This document shows, in pieces, positions 7,068 to 15,735 of a DNA stretch of 30,090 nt. The DNA comes from HGM05232 sp036661515 (lineage in GTDB: Bacteria > Bacteroidota > Bacteroidia > Bacteroidales > Muribaculaceae), in contig JAVWYO010000017.1 in NCBI GenBank assembly GCA_036661515.1, positions 1 through 30,090 of the forward strand. The letters run 5' to 3'. The notes below the pieces were generated by a model that was not told the origin of the DNA, searched no databases, and was given only the letters and a program-made list of their open reading frames with translations. The translations under genes were made by a program, and so were the position numbers. Position 1 is the stretch's first letter, and each line of letters starts with the position of its first letter.

Positions 7068-8774
7068 ATGAATACAGAATTATTAGGCGTTGTTTTTCAA
7101 ATTTTGTTGATGATAGCATTAAGCTATCCATTAGGAAAATATATTGCAAAAGTATATAAGGGTGAGAAAACCTGGTCAGATTTTTTTGAACCCATCGAGC
7201 GGATTCTATACAAATTATGCGGGATAGACCCCACTAAGGAAATGTCGTGGAAGTCATTCCTCAAAGCATTGTTGATGGTAAATGCGTTTTGGTTTATATG
7301 GGGCATGATACTTCTAATCTCACAAGGAATGCTACCCCTGAATCCCGACGGGAATTTAGCTCAAAGTGCCCACCAAGCATTTAATACATGTATCAGTTTT
7401 ATGGTAAATTGTAATTTACAACATTATAGTGGTGAGAGTGGCTTAACCTATTTCACACAACTATTTGTAATCATGCTTTTCCAATTTATCACAGCTGCAA
7501 CAGGAATGGCAGCTATGGCTGGAATAATGAAAGCCCTTTCGGTGAAGACAAGTAAAACGATAGGTAATTTTTGGTATTTCTTTGTGCGTAGTTGCACTCG
7601 CATATTATTACCATTGTCGTTGGTTGTTGGATTTATTTTGATATTACAAGGTGTACCAATGGGATTTGATGGCAAAATGGAGGTAACGACTTTAGAAGGC
7701 AAACAGCAATTAGTGTCGCAAGGACCAGCCGCAGCAATTATTGCAATAAAACAGTTAGGGACAAATGGTGGCGGATATTTTGGAGTAAACGCATCACACC
7801 CCCTCGAAAATCCCACATATCTAAGTAACATGGTAGAATGTTGTTCAATATTGCTTATCCCGATGGCATTGATTTTTGCATTTGGCTTTTACTTAAAGAG
7901 GGAAAAACTTGCATATTGGATTTTTGGGGTAATGCTATTTGCGTATATTGCAGGAGTAGGCATAAATTATTGGCAAGAGACTAATGGCAATCCACGCATT
8001 ACTGAAATGAATATATCGCAATCAAATGGAGCAATGGAAGGGAAAGAAGTGCGATTTGGTGCAGGAGCAACGGCATTATGGAGTGTCACGACCACTGTAA
8101 CCTCAAACGGTTCAGTAAATGGAATGCACGATTCAATGATGCCACTTTCGGGTACCGTAGAGATGCTTAATATGCAGATTAACACATGGTTTGGAGGTGT
8201 AGGAGTAGGATTTATGAATTACTTTACATTTATAATAATTGCAGTATTCATAAGTGGATTAATGGTTGGGCGTACACCCGAGTTTTTAGGGAAAAAGATT
8301 GAAGCCCGCGAAATGAAGATTGCGACCATCATTGCCCTACTTCACCCATTTGTAATTCTCGTTGGCACAGGATTGGCATGTTATCTTTTTGTATATCACC
8401 CACAATTTGTGGATAGCGAAGGTGGTTGGCTAAATAATGGAGGATTTCATGGACTAAGTGAGATGTATTATGAATACACATCATGTGCAGCAAATAATGG
8501 TTCGGGCTTTGAAGGATTAGTCGATAATACACCTTTTTGGAATATTTCATGCGGAATCGTGTTAATATTAAGTAGATATGTTCCAATTATAGGACAAGTT
8601 GCAATAGCAGGACTACTTGCCAGCAAAAAGTCTATTCCCGAAAGTGCAGGTACATTAAAGACCGATACATTAACCTTTTCAATCATGACATTCATTGTTA
8701 TTTTCATTGTTGCAGCACTATCGTTCTTCCCCGTTCACGCATTGAGCACGATAGCCGAATACCTATCATTGTAA
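7068..8774 (+). CDS. kdpA: Potassium-transporting ATPase subunit A (KdpA)
   Basis: The K+-selective channel-like subunit of the KdpFABC pump in the inner membrane, related to the SKT/Trk superfamily of four M1-P-M2 repeats. It has 568 residues, the family norm, with about ten hydrophobic segments. TNGGGYFGVNASHPLENP (Gly234-Gly236) is one selectivity-filter loop, and further filter-like loops appear at AFNTCISFMVNCN and CAANNGSGFEG. KdpB follows after 17 bases. Expression is expected only when K+ is scarce, here probably through the upstream sigma-54-type promoter. Confidence 0.97.
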   Translation: MNTELLGVVFQILLMIALSYPLGKYIAKVYKGEKTWSDFFEPIERILYKLCGIDPTKEMSWKSFLKALLMVNAFWFIWGMILLISQGMLPLNPDGNLAQSAHQAFNTCISFMVNCNLQHYSGESGLTYFTQLFVIMLFQFITAATGMAAMAGIMKALSVKTSKTIGNFWYFFVRSCTRILLPLSLVVGFILILQGVPMGFDGKMEVTTLEGKQQLVSQGPAAAIIAIKQLGTNGGGYFGVNASHPLENPTYLSNMVECCSILLIPMALIFAFGFYLKREKLAYWIFGVMLFAYIAGVGINYWQETNGNPRITEMNISQSNGAMEGKEVRFGAGATALWSVTTTVTSNGSVNGMHDSMMPLSGTVEMLNMQINTWFGGVGVGFMNYFTFIIIAVFISGLMVGRTPEFLGKKIEAREMKIATIIALLHPFVILVGTGLACYLFVYHPQFVDSEGGWLNNGGFHGLSEMYYEYTSCAANNGSGFEGLVDNTPFWNISCGIVLILSRYVPIIGQVAIAGLLASKKSIPESAGTLKTDTLTFSIMTFIVIFIVAALSFFPVHALSTIAEYLSL

Positions 8775-8791
8775 TAATTATATAAAGAAAT

Positions 8792-10825
8792 ATGGAAACT
8801 AATAAATCCACATCCTTGTTCAATAAAGGACAAGTAACAGAAAGTTTACGTCAGTCTTTTGTCAAATTAGACCCACGTGTAATGATAAAGAACCCCGTAA
8901 TGTTTACTGTAGAGATTGCCACTTTAATGATGCTATTTGTAACATTCTACTCAATATTTGGTGACTCACATGGTGCATTTGGATATAACCTAATTGTGTT
9001 TATAGTCCTATTTATTACACTTTTATTTGCTAATTTTTCGGAAGCAATAGCAGAAGCACGAGGCAAAGCACAAGCAAATGCTCTACGCAAGACACGTGAA
9101 GACACCCCCGCTAAAATTGTAGTAGGTAATACAACAAAGACAATAAGTAGCTCTGATCTTAAAAAGGGCGACATCTTTGTGTGTGAAGCAGGCGATATTA
9201 TTCCATCAGATGGAGAAATAATCGAAGGTCTTGCCTCAATAGATGAAAGTGCGATAACAGGCGAAAGTGCTCCAGTTATTAGAGAAGCTGGAGGCGATAA
9301 AAGTTCGGTTACAGGAGGTACTAAGATACTATCTGATTCAATAACGGTGAAAGTTACGACAGCGCAAGGAGAAAGTTTTCTTGATAAGATGATTTCTCTT
9401 GTAGAGGGAGCATCAAGGCAAAAGACACCAAATGAAATAGCTCTTACTATCCTACTCGCAGGTTTTACACTCATATTTATTATTGTGTGTATTACCCTAA
9501 AACCTATTGCCGATTACAGTGGTGCAACAATCACTATTGCTGCAATGATTTCACTATTTGTGTGCCTTATTCCAACCACCATAGGCGGATTGCTCTCAGC
9601 TATTGGCATTGCCGGCATGAATAGAGCACTTCAAGCAAATGTTATTACAAAATCGGGACGTGCCGTAGAAACGGCAGGCGATATCGATACACTATTACTT
9701 GATAAGACAGGGACAATCACAATAGGAAATAGGAAAGCAACACGTTTCTATCCCACAACTGGAGTCAATGAGAGAGATTTTATAAAACAGTGCATGCTAT
9801 CTTCATTCTCAGACCAAACCCCTGAGGGTAAATCGGTAATAGAACTCGGAATAGCGTCGGGAATAAAATTATCGAGCCTTAATACGGCAAATGTGCGTCA
9901 GATAAAATTCTCGGCAGAGACAAAGAGTTCTGGTGTAGATTTACCCGAAGGAATTAGCATACGCAAGGGCGCATTTGATGCAATCAGAAATATGGTAGAA
10001 AATGCAGGTAATAAATTTCCAGAAAATATTGAAACAGAAATATCTACAATTGCAGGCAATGGAGGCACTCCTCTTGTGGTGTGTGTAAATAATGAAGTAG
10101 CAGGCATTATAGAATTACAAGATATTATCAAACCCGGAATACGTGAACGATTTGAACGTCTTCGTAAAATGGGTGTAAAGACTGTAATGGTAACAGGCGA
10201 CAACCCACTGACCGCTAAATATATCGCGGAGAAAGCTGGTGTTGATGATTTTATTGCAGAAGCAAAGCCCGAAGACAAAATGGAATATATAAAACAGGAA
10301 CAACAATCGGGCAAGCTTGTAGCCATGATGGGTGACGGAACAAATGACGCACCCGCCCTTGCGCAAGCCGATGTGGGTGTTGCAATGAATAGTGGGACAC
10401 AAGCCGCCAAAGAAGCAGGCAATATGGTTGACCTTGATAACGACCCTACTAAACTTATCGAGATTGTAGAGATAGGGAAACAACTACTCATGACACGAGG
10501 CACATTAACGACCTTTTCAATAGCTAATGATGTGGCTAAGTACTTTGCAATTGTGCCCGCACTTTTTATGGTAGCCATTCCACAACTTGCAGCACTAAAT
10601 ATAATGAATCTTCATTCGCCAGAGTCGGCAATATTATCGGCAGTGATATTCAATGCAATTATAATACCAATTCTTATACCACTTGCACTAAAAGGAGTTA
10701 AATATAAGCCCATAGGAGCATCGGCACTATTAGCCCGAAACCTATTAATATTTGGACTTGGAGGCGTATTAATTCCATTTATCGGGATTAAGTTAATCGA
10801 CCTTTTTGTTGGATTATTTATCTAA
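8792..10825 (+). CDS. kdpB: Potassium-transporting ATPase ATP-binding subunit B (KdpB)
   Basis: P-type ATPase subunit that hydrolyses ATP to drive K+ uptake through KdpA. It has 677 residues. The actuator motif TGES is at 156-159; its serine (Ser159) corresponds to the E. coli residue whose phosphorylation inhibits the pump. The phosphorylation motif DKTGT starts at Asp304, TGDNPLTA is in the P domain, and the hinge motif GDGTNDAP is at 514-521. Transmembrane pairs flank the actuator domain and follow the P domain. All catalytic residues appear intact. kdpC begins 22 bases downstream. Confidence 0.97.
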   Translation: METNKSTSLFNKGQVTESLRQSFVKLDPRVMIKNPVMFTVEIATLMMLFVTFYSIFGDSHGAFGYNLIVFIVLFITLLFANFSEAIAEARGKAQANALRKTREDTPAKIVVGNTTKTISSSDLKKGDIFVCEAGDIIPSDGEIIEGLASIDESAITGESAPVIREAGGDKSSVTGGTKILSDSITVKVTTAQGESFLDKMISLVEGASRQKTPNEIALTILLAGFTLIFIIVCITLKPIADYSGATITIAAMISLFVCLIPTTIGGLLSAIGIAGMNRALQANVITKSGRAVETAGDIDTLLLDKTGTITIGNRKATRFYPTTGVNERDFIKQCMLSSFSDQTPEGKSVIELGIASGIKLSSLNTANVRQIKFSAETKSSGVDLPEGISIRKGAFDAIRNMVENAGNKFPENIETEISTIAGNGGTPLVVCVNNEVAGIIELQDIIKPGIRERFERLRKMGVKTVMVTGDNPLTAKYIAEKAGVDDFIAEAKPEDKMEYIKQEQQSGKLVAMMGDGTNDAPALAQADVGVAMNSGTQAAKEAGNMVDLDNDPTKLIEIVEIGKQLLMTRGTLTTFSIANDVAKYFAIVPALFMVAIPQLAALNIMNLHSPESAILSAVIFNAIIIPILIPLALKGVKYKPIGASALLARNLLIFGLGGVLIPFIGIKLIDLFVGLFI

Positions 10826-10847
10826 ATTTAAATTACAAAAAACTGAA

Positions 10848-11441
10848 ATGAAAACAATTTGGATTTCAATTAAAATAACAGTGTTATTGTGCATATTTTT
10901 TGCAATCTCTTATGTCCTTATATTATGGATATTTGCAAAAGTAACCAGCTCAAACGATGGTAATGCCGAAGTAGTGACACTTAATGGGGCGATAGTTGGT
11001 GCAACAAACGTTGGACAACAGTTCACTCAAGATATATACTTCTGGGGGCGGCCATCTAATGCTGGAGATGGATATGATGGTACCAGTTCAAGTGGTAGCA
11101 ACAAAGGAGTGACAAATGAAGAATATCTCAAAGAAGTGAATCAACGCATTGATACATTTCTTTTACAACACCCCTATCTTGAGCGTAAAGATGTGCCAGC
11201 CGAAATGGTAACAGCGAGTGCTTCGGGTCTTGACCCTGATATAACTCCAGAATGTGCCTATGTGCAGGTAAAACGCGTTGCGTCAGCTCGTAAAATGAGT
11301 GAAAAGGTAGTGCTTGATATTGTCAATAAAGCGATAGAGCAACCATTGCTTGGACTTTTTGGCCCCGCAAAGATTAATGTCTTAAAACTAAATGTAGAAT
11401 TAGATAAATTGCACCAAAATTCCAAAGGGCAAAATGTGTAA
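10848..11441 (+). CDS. kdpC: Potassium-transporting ATPase subunit C (KdpC)
   Basis: Single-span subunit of KdpFABC required for assembly and K+ affinity. With ATG at 10848 it has 197 residues: a membrane anchor at about 8-29, then a soluble domain with GQQFTQDIYFWGRPS and the C-terminal SGLDPDITPECAYVQVKRVASAR block diagnostic of KdpC. An in-frame upstream start inside kdpB is possible, but the ATG start aligns the anchor as in the family. Its last 8 bases overlap the next small ORF. Confidence 0.95.
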   Translation: MKTIWISIKITVLLCIFFAISYVLILWIFAKVTSSNDGNAEVVTLNGAIVGATNVGQQFTQDIYFWGRPSNAGDGYDGTSSSGSNKGVTNEEYLKEVNQRIDTFLLQHPYLERKDVPAEMVTASASGLDPDITPECAYVQVKRVASARKMSEKVVLDIVNKAIEQPLLGLFGPAKINVLKLNVELDKLHQNSKGQNV

Positions 11442-11637
11442 AAAATATTATCTAATATTAGCGGTATTTACATGCGTAAACATCATGACGCTGAATGCCC
11501 AAAATTTTGTATTAAAAGGTGGCTATGACATAAAATTTTCAAATTCATTTTCTTTACCTATATTTACGCAAATTATTTGTAATCCTTTGACTGAAGATAT
11601 AAACTTCATCTTTGGGCTCACATTAGGAATAATATAA
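11434..11637 (+). CDS. 67-residue secreted peptide between kdpC and kdpD, possibly a remnant outer-membrane protein
   Basis: The ORF overlaps the end of kdpC by 8 bases (ATGTGTAA) and ends 5 bases before the kdpD-like gene, so translation looks coupled on both sides. The N-terminus is a signal peptide (MCKKYYLILAVFTCVNIMTLNAQ) with a likely cut after LNA. The mature part has about 45 residues and ends NFIFGLTLGII, which resembles an amphipathic final beta strand. I do not recognise a family. Bacteroidales kdp operons can carry an outer-membrane barrel gene here, as far as I recall, so this could be an internally deleted copy. A genuine small periplasmic protein is the alternative. Confidence 0.5.
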   Translation: MCKKYYLILAVFTCVNIMTLNAQNFVLKGGYDIKFSNSFSLPIFTQIICNPLTEDINFIFGLTLGII

Positions 11638-11642
11638 ACAAG

Positions 11643-12767
11643 ATGATTAACAAAGAACAAAATGTACAGCATTTTCTTGACTTGATTAATAAATCGCAAC
11701 GCGGTAAGTTCAAGATATACATTGGCATGATTGCTGGTGTAGGCAAGACTTACCGTATGCTTCAAGAAGCACACGACCTGCTTGCTAATGGAGTAGATGT
11801 GCAGATAGGATATATAGAGACCCACAATCGCCCCGATACACAAGCCTTAATTGATGGATTGCCCATAATTCCTCGAAAGAAATCGTTCTATAAAGGGAAA
11901 GAGATAGAGGAGATGGACCTCGAAACGATAATAAGGATACACCCTGAGATTGTGATTGTCGATGAACTCGCTCATTCAAATATCGGTGGTAGCTTAAACG
12001 AGAAGCGTTGGCAAGATGTGGAGATGCTACTAAGTAGAGGAATTAATGTTATTTCGGCAGTCAATATTCAACATATTGAAAGTGTCAATGAAGAGGTACA
12101 ACAAATTTGCGGAATAGAAATCAAAGAGCGAATACCCGACTCAGTACTACAAAGTGCCGACGAAGTTGTGAATATCGACCTAACTGCTGATGAACTTATA
12201 GCCCGACTTAATGCTGGAAAAATATATAAAAACGATAAGATACAGACTGCGCTAAATAATTTTTTCAAGACTGAAAATATTCTACAGCTTCGAGAACTTG
12301 CACTAAAGGAGGTGGCAATGCGCGTAGAGAATAAAGTAGAAAATGAAGTGGTTTCGGGCATGGGTGTGAGGCATGAAAAGATATTGGCATGTATAACCAG
12401 TAATCCTAAATCGCCCCACCGCATAATTAGAAGGGCAGCACGGCTTGCAACGCGATATAATACCACATTTGTGACACTATATGTACAAACACCACGCGAG
12501 AGTAATGACCGTATTACGCTCGCAAGTCAGCGCCATCTTATAAATCACTTTAAACTCGTAACCGAACTTGGAGGAGATGTTATTCAAATACAATCGAGCG
12601 ATGTGCTTGGAACAATTGTAAAAGTGTGTAAAGAACAACAAATCACAATGATATGTATGGGTGTGCCAATGTTTAAATTTCCAGCAATCATGTGGAAAAT
12701 ATATGATTACAAAAAATTTCTCAGAAATTTAGCAAAAGCTAATGTAGATTTGCTTATACTTGCATAA
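11643..12767 (+). CDS. Stand-alone KdpD sensor module (KdpD ATPase-like domain plus universal stress domain), no kinase
   Basis: The 374 residues correspond only to the cytoplasmic input half of KdpD. The KdpD domain (about 20-230) has Walker A-like GMIAGVGKT at 28-36 and Walker B-like IVIVDELAHSN. A universal-stress-protein domain follows (about 245-374, from HEKILACITSN to the end). The four-helix membrane part, the DHp domain and the ATPase domain of full-length KdpD (about 900 residues in E. coli) are absent, and the ORF ends cleanly, so this is a split architecture and not a frameshift. Full-length KdpD senses K+ and ionic state. This module probably passes such a signal to the kinase encoded 19 bases downstream. 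Confidence 0.88.
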   Translation: MINKEQNVQHFLDLINKSQRGKFKIYIGMIAGVGKTYRMLQEAHDLLANGVDVQIGYIETHNRPDTQALIDGLPIIPRKKSFYKGKEIEEMDLETIIRIHPEIVIVDELAHSNIGGSLNEKRWQDVEMLLSRGINVISAVNIQHIESVNEEVQQICGIEIKERIPDSVLQSADEVVNIDLTADELIARLNAGKIYKNDKIQTALNNFFKTENILQLRELALKEVAMRVENKVENEVVSGMGVRHEKILACITSNPKSPHRIIRRAARLATRYNTTFVTLYVQTPRESNDRITLASQRHLINHFKLVTELGGDVIQIQSSDVLGTIVKVCKEQQITMICMGVPMFKFPAIMWKIYDYKKFLRNLAKANVDLLILA

Positions 12768-12786
12768 CAGTTAATATAGTAATTTC

Positions 12787-14226
12787 ATGAATATAAGAAC
12801 AAAATTATTTCTTGGTGTCGGGCTATTAGTAGCAATGATAATATTGCTCGTAACACTCTCTGTAACAAACTTTAGGCTACTAACAGCGCTTGACCCATCT
12901 ACAAAAATTGCGTGGGTGGAACTTGAACGAGCATTGTTTTGGATAACAGTGTCGGGTGCTACTTGTATTGCTGTGGGTGTGGGCTTGCTTATATGGCTTC
13001 CTCGCAATATAAGTCGTCCTGTAAAACAACTTAAAGAGGGAATTGTAGAGATCGCTAATCATCACTACGACAAACGGCTTAACATGGCTAAAAACAAGGA
13101 ATTTAGTGAAGTTGCCGAGAGTTTTAATAATATGGCGGAACGTCTAACAGAATATAGAGCCAGCACTCTTGCTGATATTATTAGTGCTAAAAAATTTATT
13201 GAAGGTGTGGTAAATAGCATTAATGAACCCATAATAGGGCTAAACACTGAACGCGAAATATTATTTATTAATGATGAAGCCCTTAATATCCTTAATCTAA
13301 AACGTGAAGATGTACTTCATCGCACTACTGAAGAATTAGCACTACGTAATGACCTATTGAGATGCCTTACACGAGAACTTGTTTCTCCAAAGTTGTCGAC
13401 CGAGCCCCTCAAAATATATGCTGATAATAAAGAAAGCTATTTTAAAGCAGCATATATCAATATAATGAGTGCTGATGCGAACACCGAAAAATCTAAAGTT
13501 CTTGGGAATCTTATTTTACTAAAAAATATCACAGAATTTAAAGAACTTGATTCGGCAAAGACAACATTTATCTCAACAATATCTCATGAGCTAAAAACGC
13601 CAATATCTGCAATCTTGATGAGCCAACAACTACTTGAGGACAGTCGTGTAGGTGAACTTAATGATGAACAAAAGAATCTACTTCAAAGCATTAAAGATAA
13701 CAGTGACAGGCTACTAAATATTACAGGCGAATTACTAAATATGACACAGGCTGAGACTGGCAAGCTCCAGATGATGCCAAAAATCACAAAGCCAATAGAA
13801 TTGATTGACTATGCAATAAAAGCAAATAAGGTACAAGCCGATAAATTTAATATTGATATTGAGGTTGATTATCCCGATGAAAAGGTTTCAAAATTATTTA
13901 TTGATAGCGAAAAGATAGCTTGGGTTCTAACGAATTTATTAAGTAATGCAGTGCGATATTCTAAAGAGAATGGACGTGTAATTATCGGAGCAAAACAAGA
14001 TGGAGACATAATAGAGCTATATGTGCAAGATTTTGGAAAAGGGATTGACCCTCGCTATCATCAAAGCATATTTGACCGCTATTTTCGAGTTCCTGGTACT
14101 AAGGTGCAAGGTAGTGGACTTGGGCTATCTATATCTAAAGACTTTGTCGAAGTACATGGTGGCACACTAACTGTTGAAAGCGAAATAGGCAAAGGGAGTC
14201 GCTTTATCATTAGACTAAAAGCATAA
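12787..14226 (+). CDS. HAMP-PAS sensor histidine kinase, probable kinase half of the split KdpD system
   Basis: Membrane histidine kinase of 479 residues. Two transmembrane helices (about 8-28 and 50-71) enclose only about 20 residues, so there is no real periplasmic sensor. A HAMP linker (about 72-125) and a PAS domain (about 135-250) follow. HisKA has the phosphoacceptor His267 in FISTISHELKTP. The catalytic domain shows NLLSNAVRYS (N box), DFGKGI (G1), YFRV (F box) and GSGLGL (G2). It lies 19 bases after the KdpD-like sensor gene and closes the kdp operon. No response regulator adjoins it, so the sigma-54 regulator in front of the operon is the likely partner. This pairing is inferred from context. 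Confidence 0.9.
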   Translation: MNIRTKLFLGVGLLVAMIILLVTLSVTNFRLLTALDPSTKIAWVELERALFWITVSGATCIAVGVGLLIWLPRNISRPVKQLKEGIVEIANHHYDKRLNMAKNKEFSEVAESFNNMAERLTEYRASTLADIISAKKFIEGVVNSINEPIIGLNTEREILFINDEALNILNLKREDVLHRTTEELALRNDLLRCLTRELVSPKLSTEPLKIYADNKESYFKAAYINIMSADANTEKSKVLGNLILLKNITEFKELDSAKTTFISTISHELKTPISAILMSQQLLEDSRVGELNDEQKNLLQSIKDNSDRLLNITGELLNMTQAETGKLQMMPKITKPIELIDYAIKANKVQADKFNIDIEVDYPDEKVSKLFIDSEKIAWVLTNLLSNAVRYSKENGRVIIGAKQDGDIIELYVQDFGKGIDPRYHQSIFDRYFRVPGTKVQGSGLGLSISKDFVEVHGGTLTVESEIGKGSRFIIRLKA

Positions 14227-14238
14227 AATAATTAATAA

Positions 14239-14276
14239 GCGGTTGCACCATTTTCTTCTCAGATAGATGCAACCGC
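14239..14276. terminator. Hairpin between the kdp operon and the convergent DUF2807 gene
   Basis: A 9-bp perfect stem pairs GCGGTTGCA (14239-14247) with TGCAACCGC (14268-14276) in the gap of two convergent genes. Flanks are AT-rich, but no long T-run is present on either side, so termination strength is uncertain. Confidence 0.6.
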
Positions 14277-14310
14277 AAACCTGTTTATTACTATATGCTA
14301 TTTCTTTTTA

Positions 14311-15288
14311 TTATTTCTTTATGGGAGCTCTTTTTCCTTTATAAGTAACGGCAGGAACGCCATTATAATATATATCTCCACTACCATTAATATTGCAATT
14401 TAACGTTGTTGTCGCATTACATCTGATATTACCTGACCCACCGACCGTTGCAACTACTTGGTTGGATAAAAGATTATACGCATTTATCGTACCTGAGTCT
14501 TGGGTAGTCAAAATACTTGAATCTGATGTACCTTCAAGATTTATATCTCCAGAACCTTTGATTGATGATGAAATTCCATTTGTCTTAATGGCTTTCACTT
14601 TAATATCACCCGACCCCCTCAAAGCATTATAAATATCGGTTGTCATGGCTTCTTTAATATCAATATCTCCAGAACCAGCGAGAGATGAATGAAGTTCCTT
14701 TGCAGTAATTGAATTTACATCAATATTTCCCGATCCTTTCACGGCAACTCGCGCTTGCTTAGCGGTGACAGTCGCAATTTTAATATCTCCAGAGCCCGAT
14801 ACATTTGCGTTGAAAGTTGACGCACACGTTATAGTATTAATTGCGAGAACATCACCAGAGCCCCAAAGATTTAGAGAAAGGCTATCCGCGTTTATATTAG
14901 AGTCAATGATTAAATCGCCTGAGCCCGAAAGATTAGCCTCTCTTATAGATTTACTTGACGCATATATTACCAAATCATTTTTACGACTAAAGCCAATATT
15001 GGTACCATTTTTATAATTAATTGTTAGCACTCCATTCTCTACATTAGTTTCAACTAATGGTATTATATTATCGGGACCTGTGATTTTTAGGCTCCTTTCA
15101 CCATTGGTGTAAATTAATTTAAGACTTCCTTTTAATTGTATCTTTTGAAAGTCATTAATTGAAATATTTTTCGTTATAATATTATCACTTGGAGTAATAC
15201 TCTTAGTATTACAAGTCATATTACAACAACTGGCAAATGTAACTGCTATTATAACTGCCGCAGTAATGAGCGAAATTGATTTTTTCAT
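14311..15288 (-). CDS. GIN-domain (DUF2807) lipoprotein with ten GSGD beta-helix turns
   Basis: A 325-residue exported protein. The N-terminal signal ends in FASC, so Cys21 is a plausible lipidation site. After a head resembling the DUF2807/GIN domain (about 38-115: FQKIQLKGSLKLIY, LKITGPDNI), a GSGD/GSGN turn recurs at about 122, 143, 165, 185, 205, 225, 245, 264 (degenerate DSGT), 284 and 302. The period is close to 20 residues, as expected for a right-handed parallel beta-helix. Family members are usually shorter, so this is an expanded version. Adhesin-like naming exists for the family, but no function is established. It is monocistronic, convergent with the kdp operon and has no clear promoter motif. 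Confidence 0.85.
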   Translation of the reverse strand: MKKSISLITAAVIIAVTFASCCNMTCNTKSITPSDNIITKNISINDFQKIQLKGSLKLIYTNGERSLKITGPDNIIPLVETNVENGVLTINYKNGTNIGFSRKNDLVIYASSKSIREANLSGSGDLIIDSNINADSLSLNLWGSGDVLAINTITCASTFNANVSGSGDIKIATVTAKQARVAVKGSGNIDVNSITAKELHSSLAGSGDIDIKEAMTTDIYNALRGSGDIKVKAIKTNGISSSIKGSGDINLEGTSDSSILTTQDSGTINAYNLLSNQVVATVGGSGNIRCNATTTLNCNINGSGDIYYNGVPAVTYKGKRAPIKK

Positions 15289-15361
15289 AATGATTGGTTT
15301 TTATCCTTTTAATATTAGACGCATCAAGTCGGCAAAATGTTGCACGGAGAATAGCTTTTTT

Positions 15362-15404
15362 TAAAAAAATAGAGGCAACCCTAATTTACTTGGGATTGCC
15401 TCTA
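15362..15404 (-). terminator. Intrinsic terminator of the rplU-rpmA operon
   Basis: Read on the minus strand, 15404-15391 pairs with 15381-15370 (AGAGGCAA/TTGCCTCT stem extended by CCC/GGG with a one-base bulge). It is followed by a run of seven T (A-run 15363-15369 on the plus strand). A second small hairpin, GACACAC/GTGTGTC at 15421-15439, precedes it after the rpmA stop. Confidence 0.8.
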
Positions 15405-15447
15405 TTGTGAGATTGAGTGCGACACACGCGAAGTGTGTCAGTACTTA

Positions 15448-15717
15448 TTAATTTTCGCTTTTCTCGATAGGAGTGACGTTCATATAAGTACGTCCATTCT
15501 TTCCAGTAGTAAATACTACAGTACCATCGGTTAGAGCAAATAATGTGTGATCTTTGCCTAAGCCAACGTTTTCACCTGCATGGTGAACAGTACCACGTTG
15601 ACGTTTAAGGATGTTACCAGCCTTAGCAAATTGACCACCAAAAATCTTAACGCCTAATCGTTTGCTTTCCGATTCACGACCGTTCTTAGAACTACCTACA
15701 CCTTTTTTATGTGCCAT
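15448..15717 (-). CDS. rpmA: 50S ribosomal protein L27
   Basis: 89-residue L27 protein of the large subunit, near the peptidyl-transferase centre. It starts MAHKKGVGSSKNGRESESKRLGVK, the typical flexible N-terminus with no cleavable extension, and includes RQRGTVHHAGENVGLGKDHTLFA. It lies 18 bases downstream of rplU in the usual order. Confidence 0.98.
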   Translation of the reverse strand: MAHKKGVGSSKNGRESESKRLGVKIFGGQFAKAGNILKRQRGTVHHAGENVGLGKDHTLFALTDGTVVFTTGKNGRTYMNVTPIEKSEN

Positions 15718-15735
15718 TTCTTTAAACTTTTAGGG

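Noticed and set aside
8362..8378. Second TTGGCAC-N5-TGGCA match to the sigma-54 consensus
   Set aside because: It lies inside the kdpA coding sequence and is explained by the codons for VGTGLAC. It shows that one-mismatch matches can occur by chance, so the 6802 site rests mainly on its context.
9898..10578. Long 226-codon open frame antisense to kdpB
   Set aside because: It is the reverse frame of conserved kdpB codons and has Ser/Ile-rich low-information composition; kdpB is unambiguous here.
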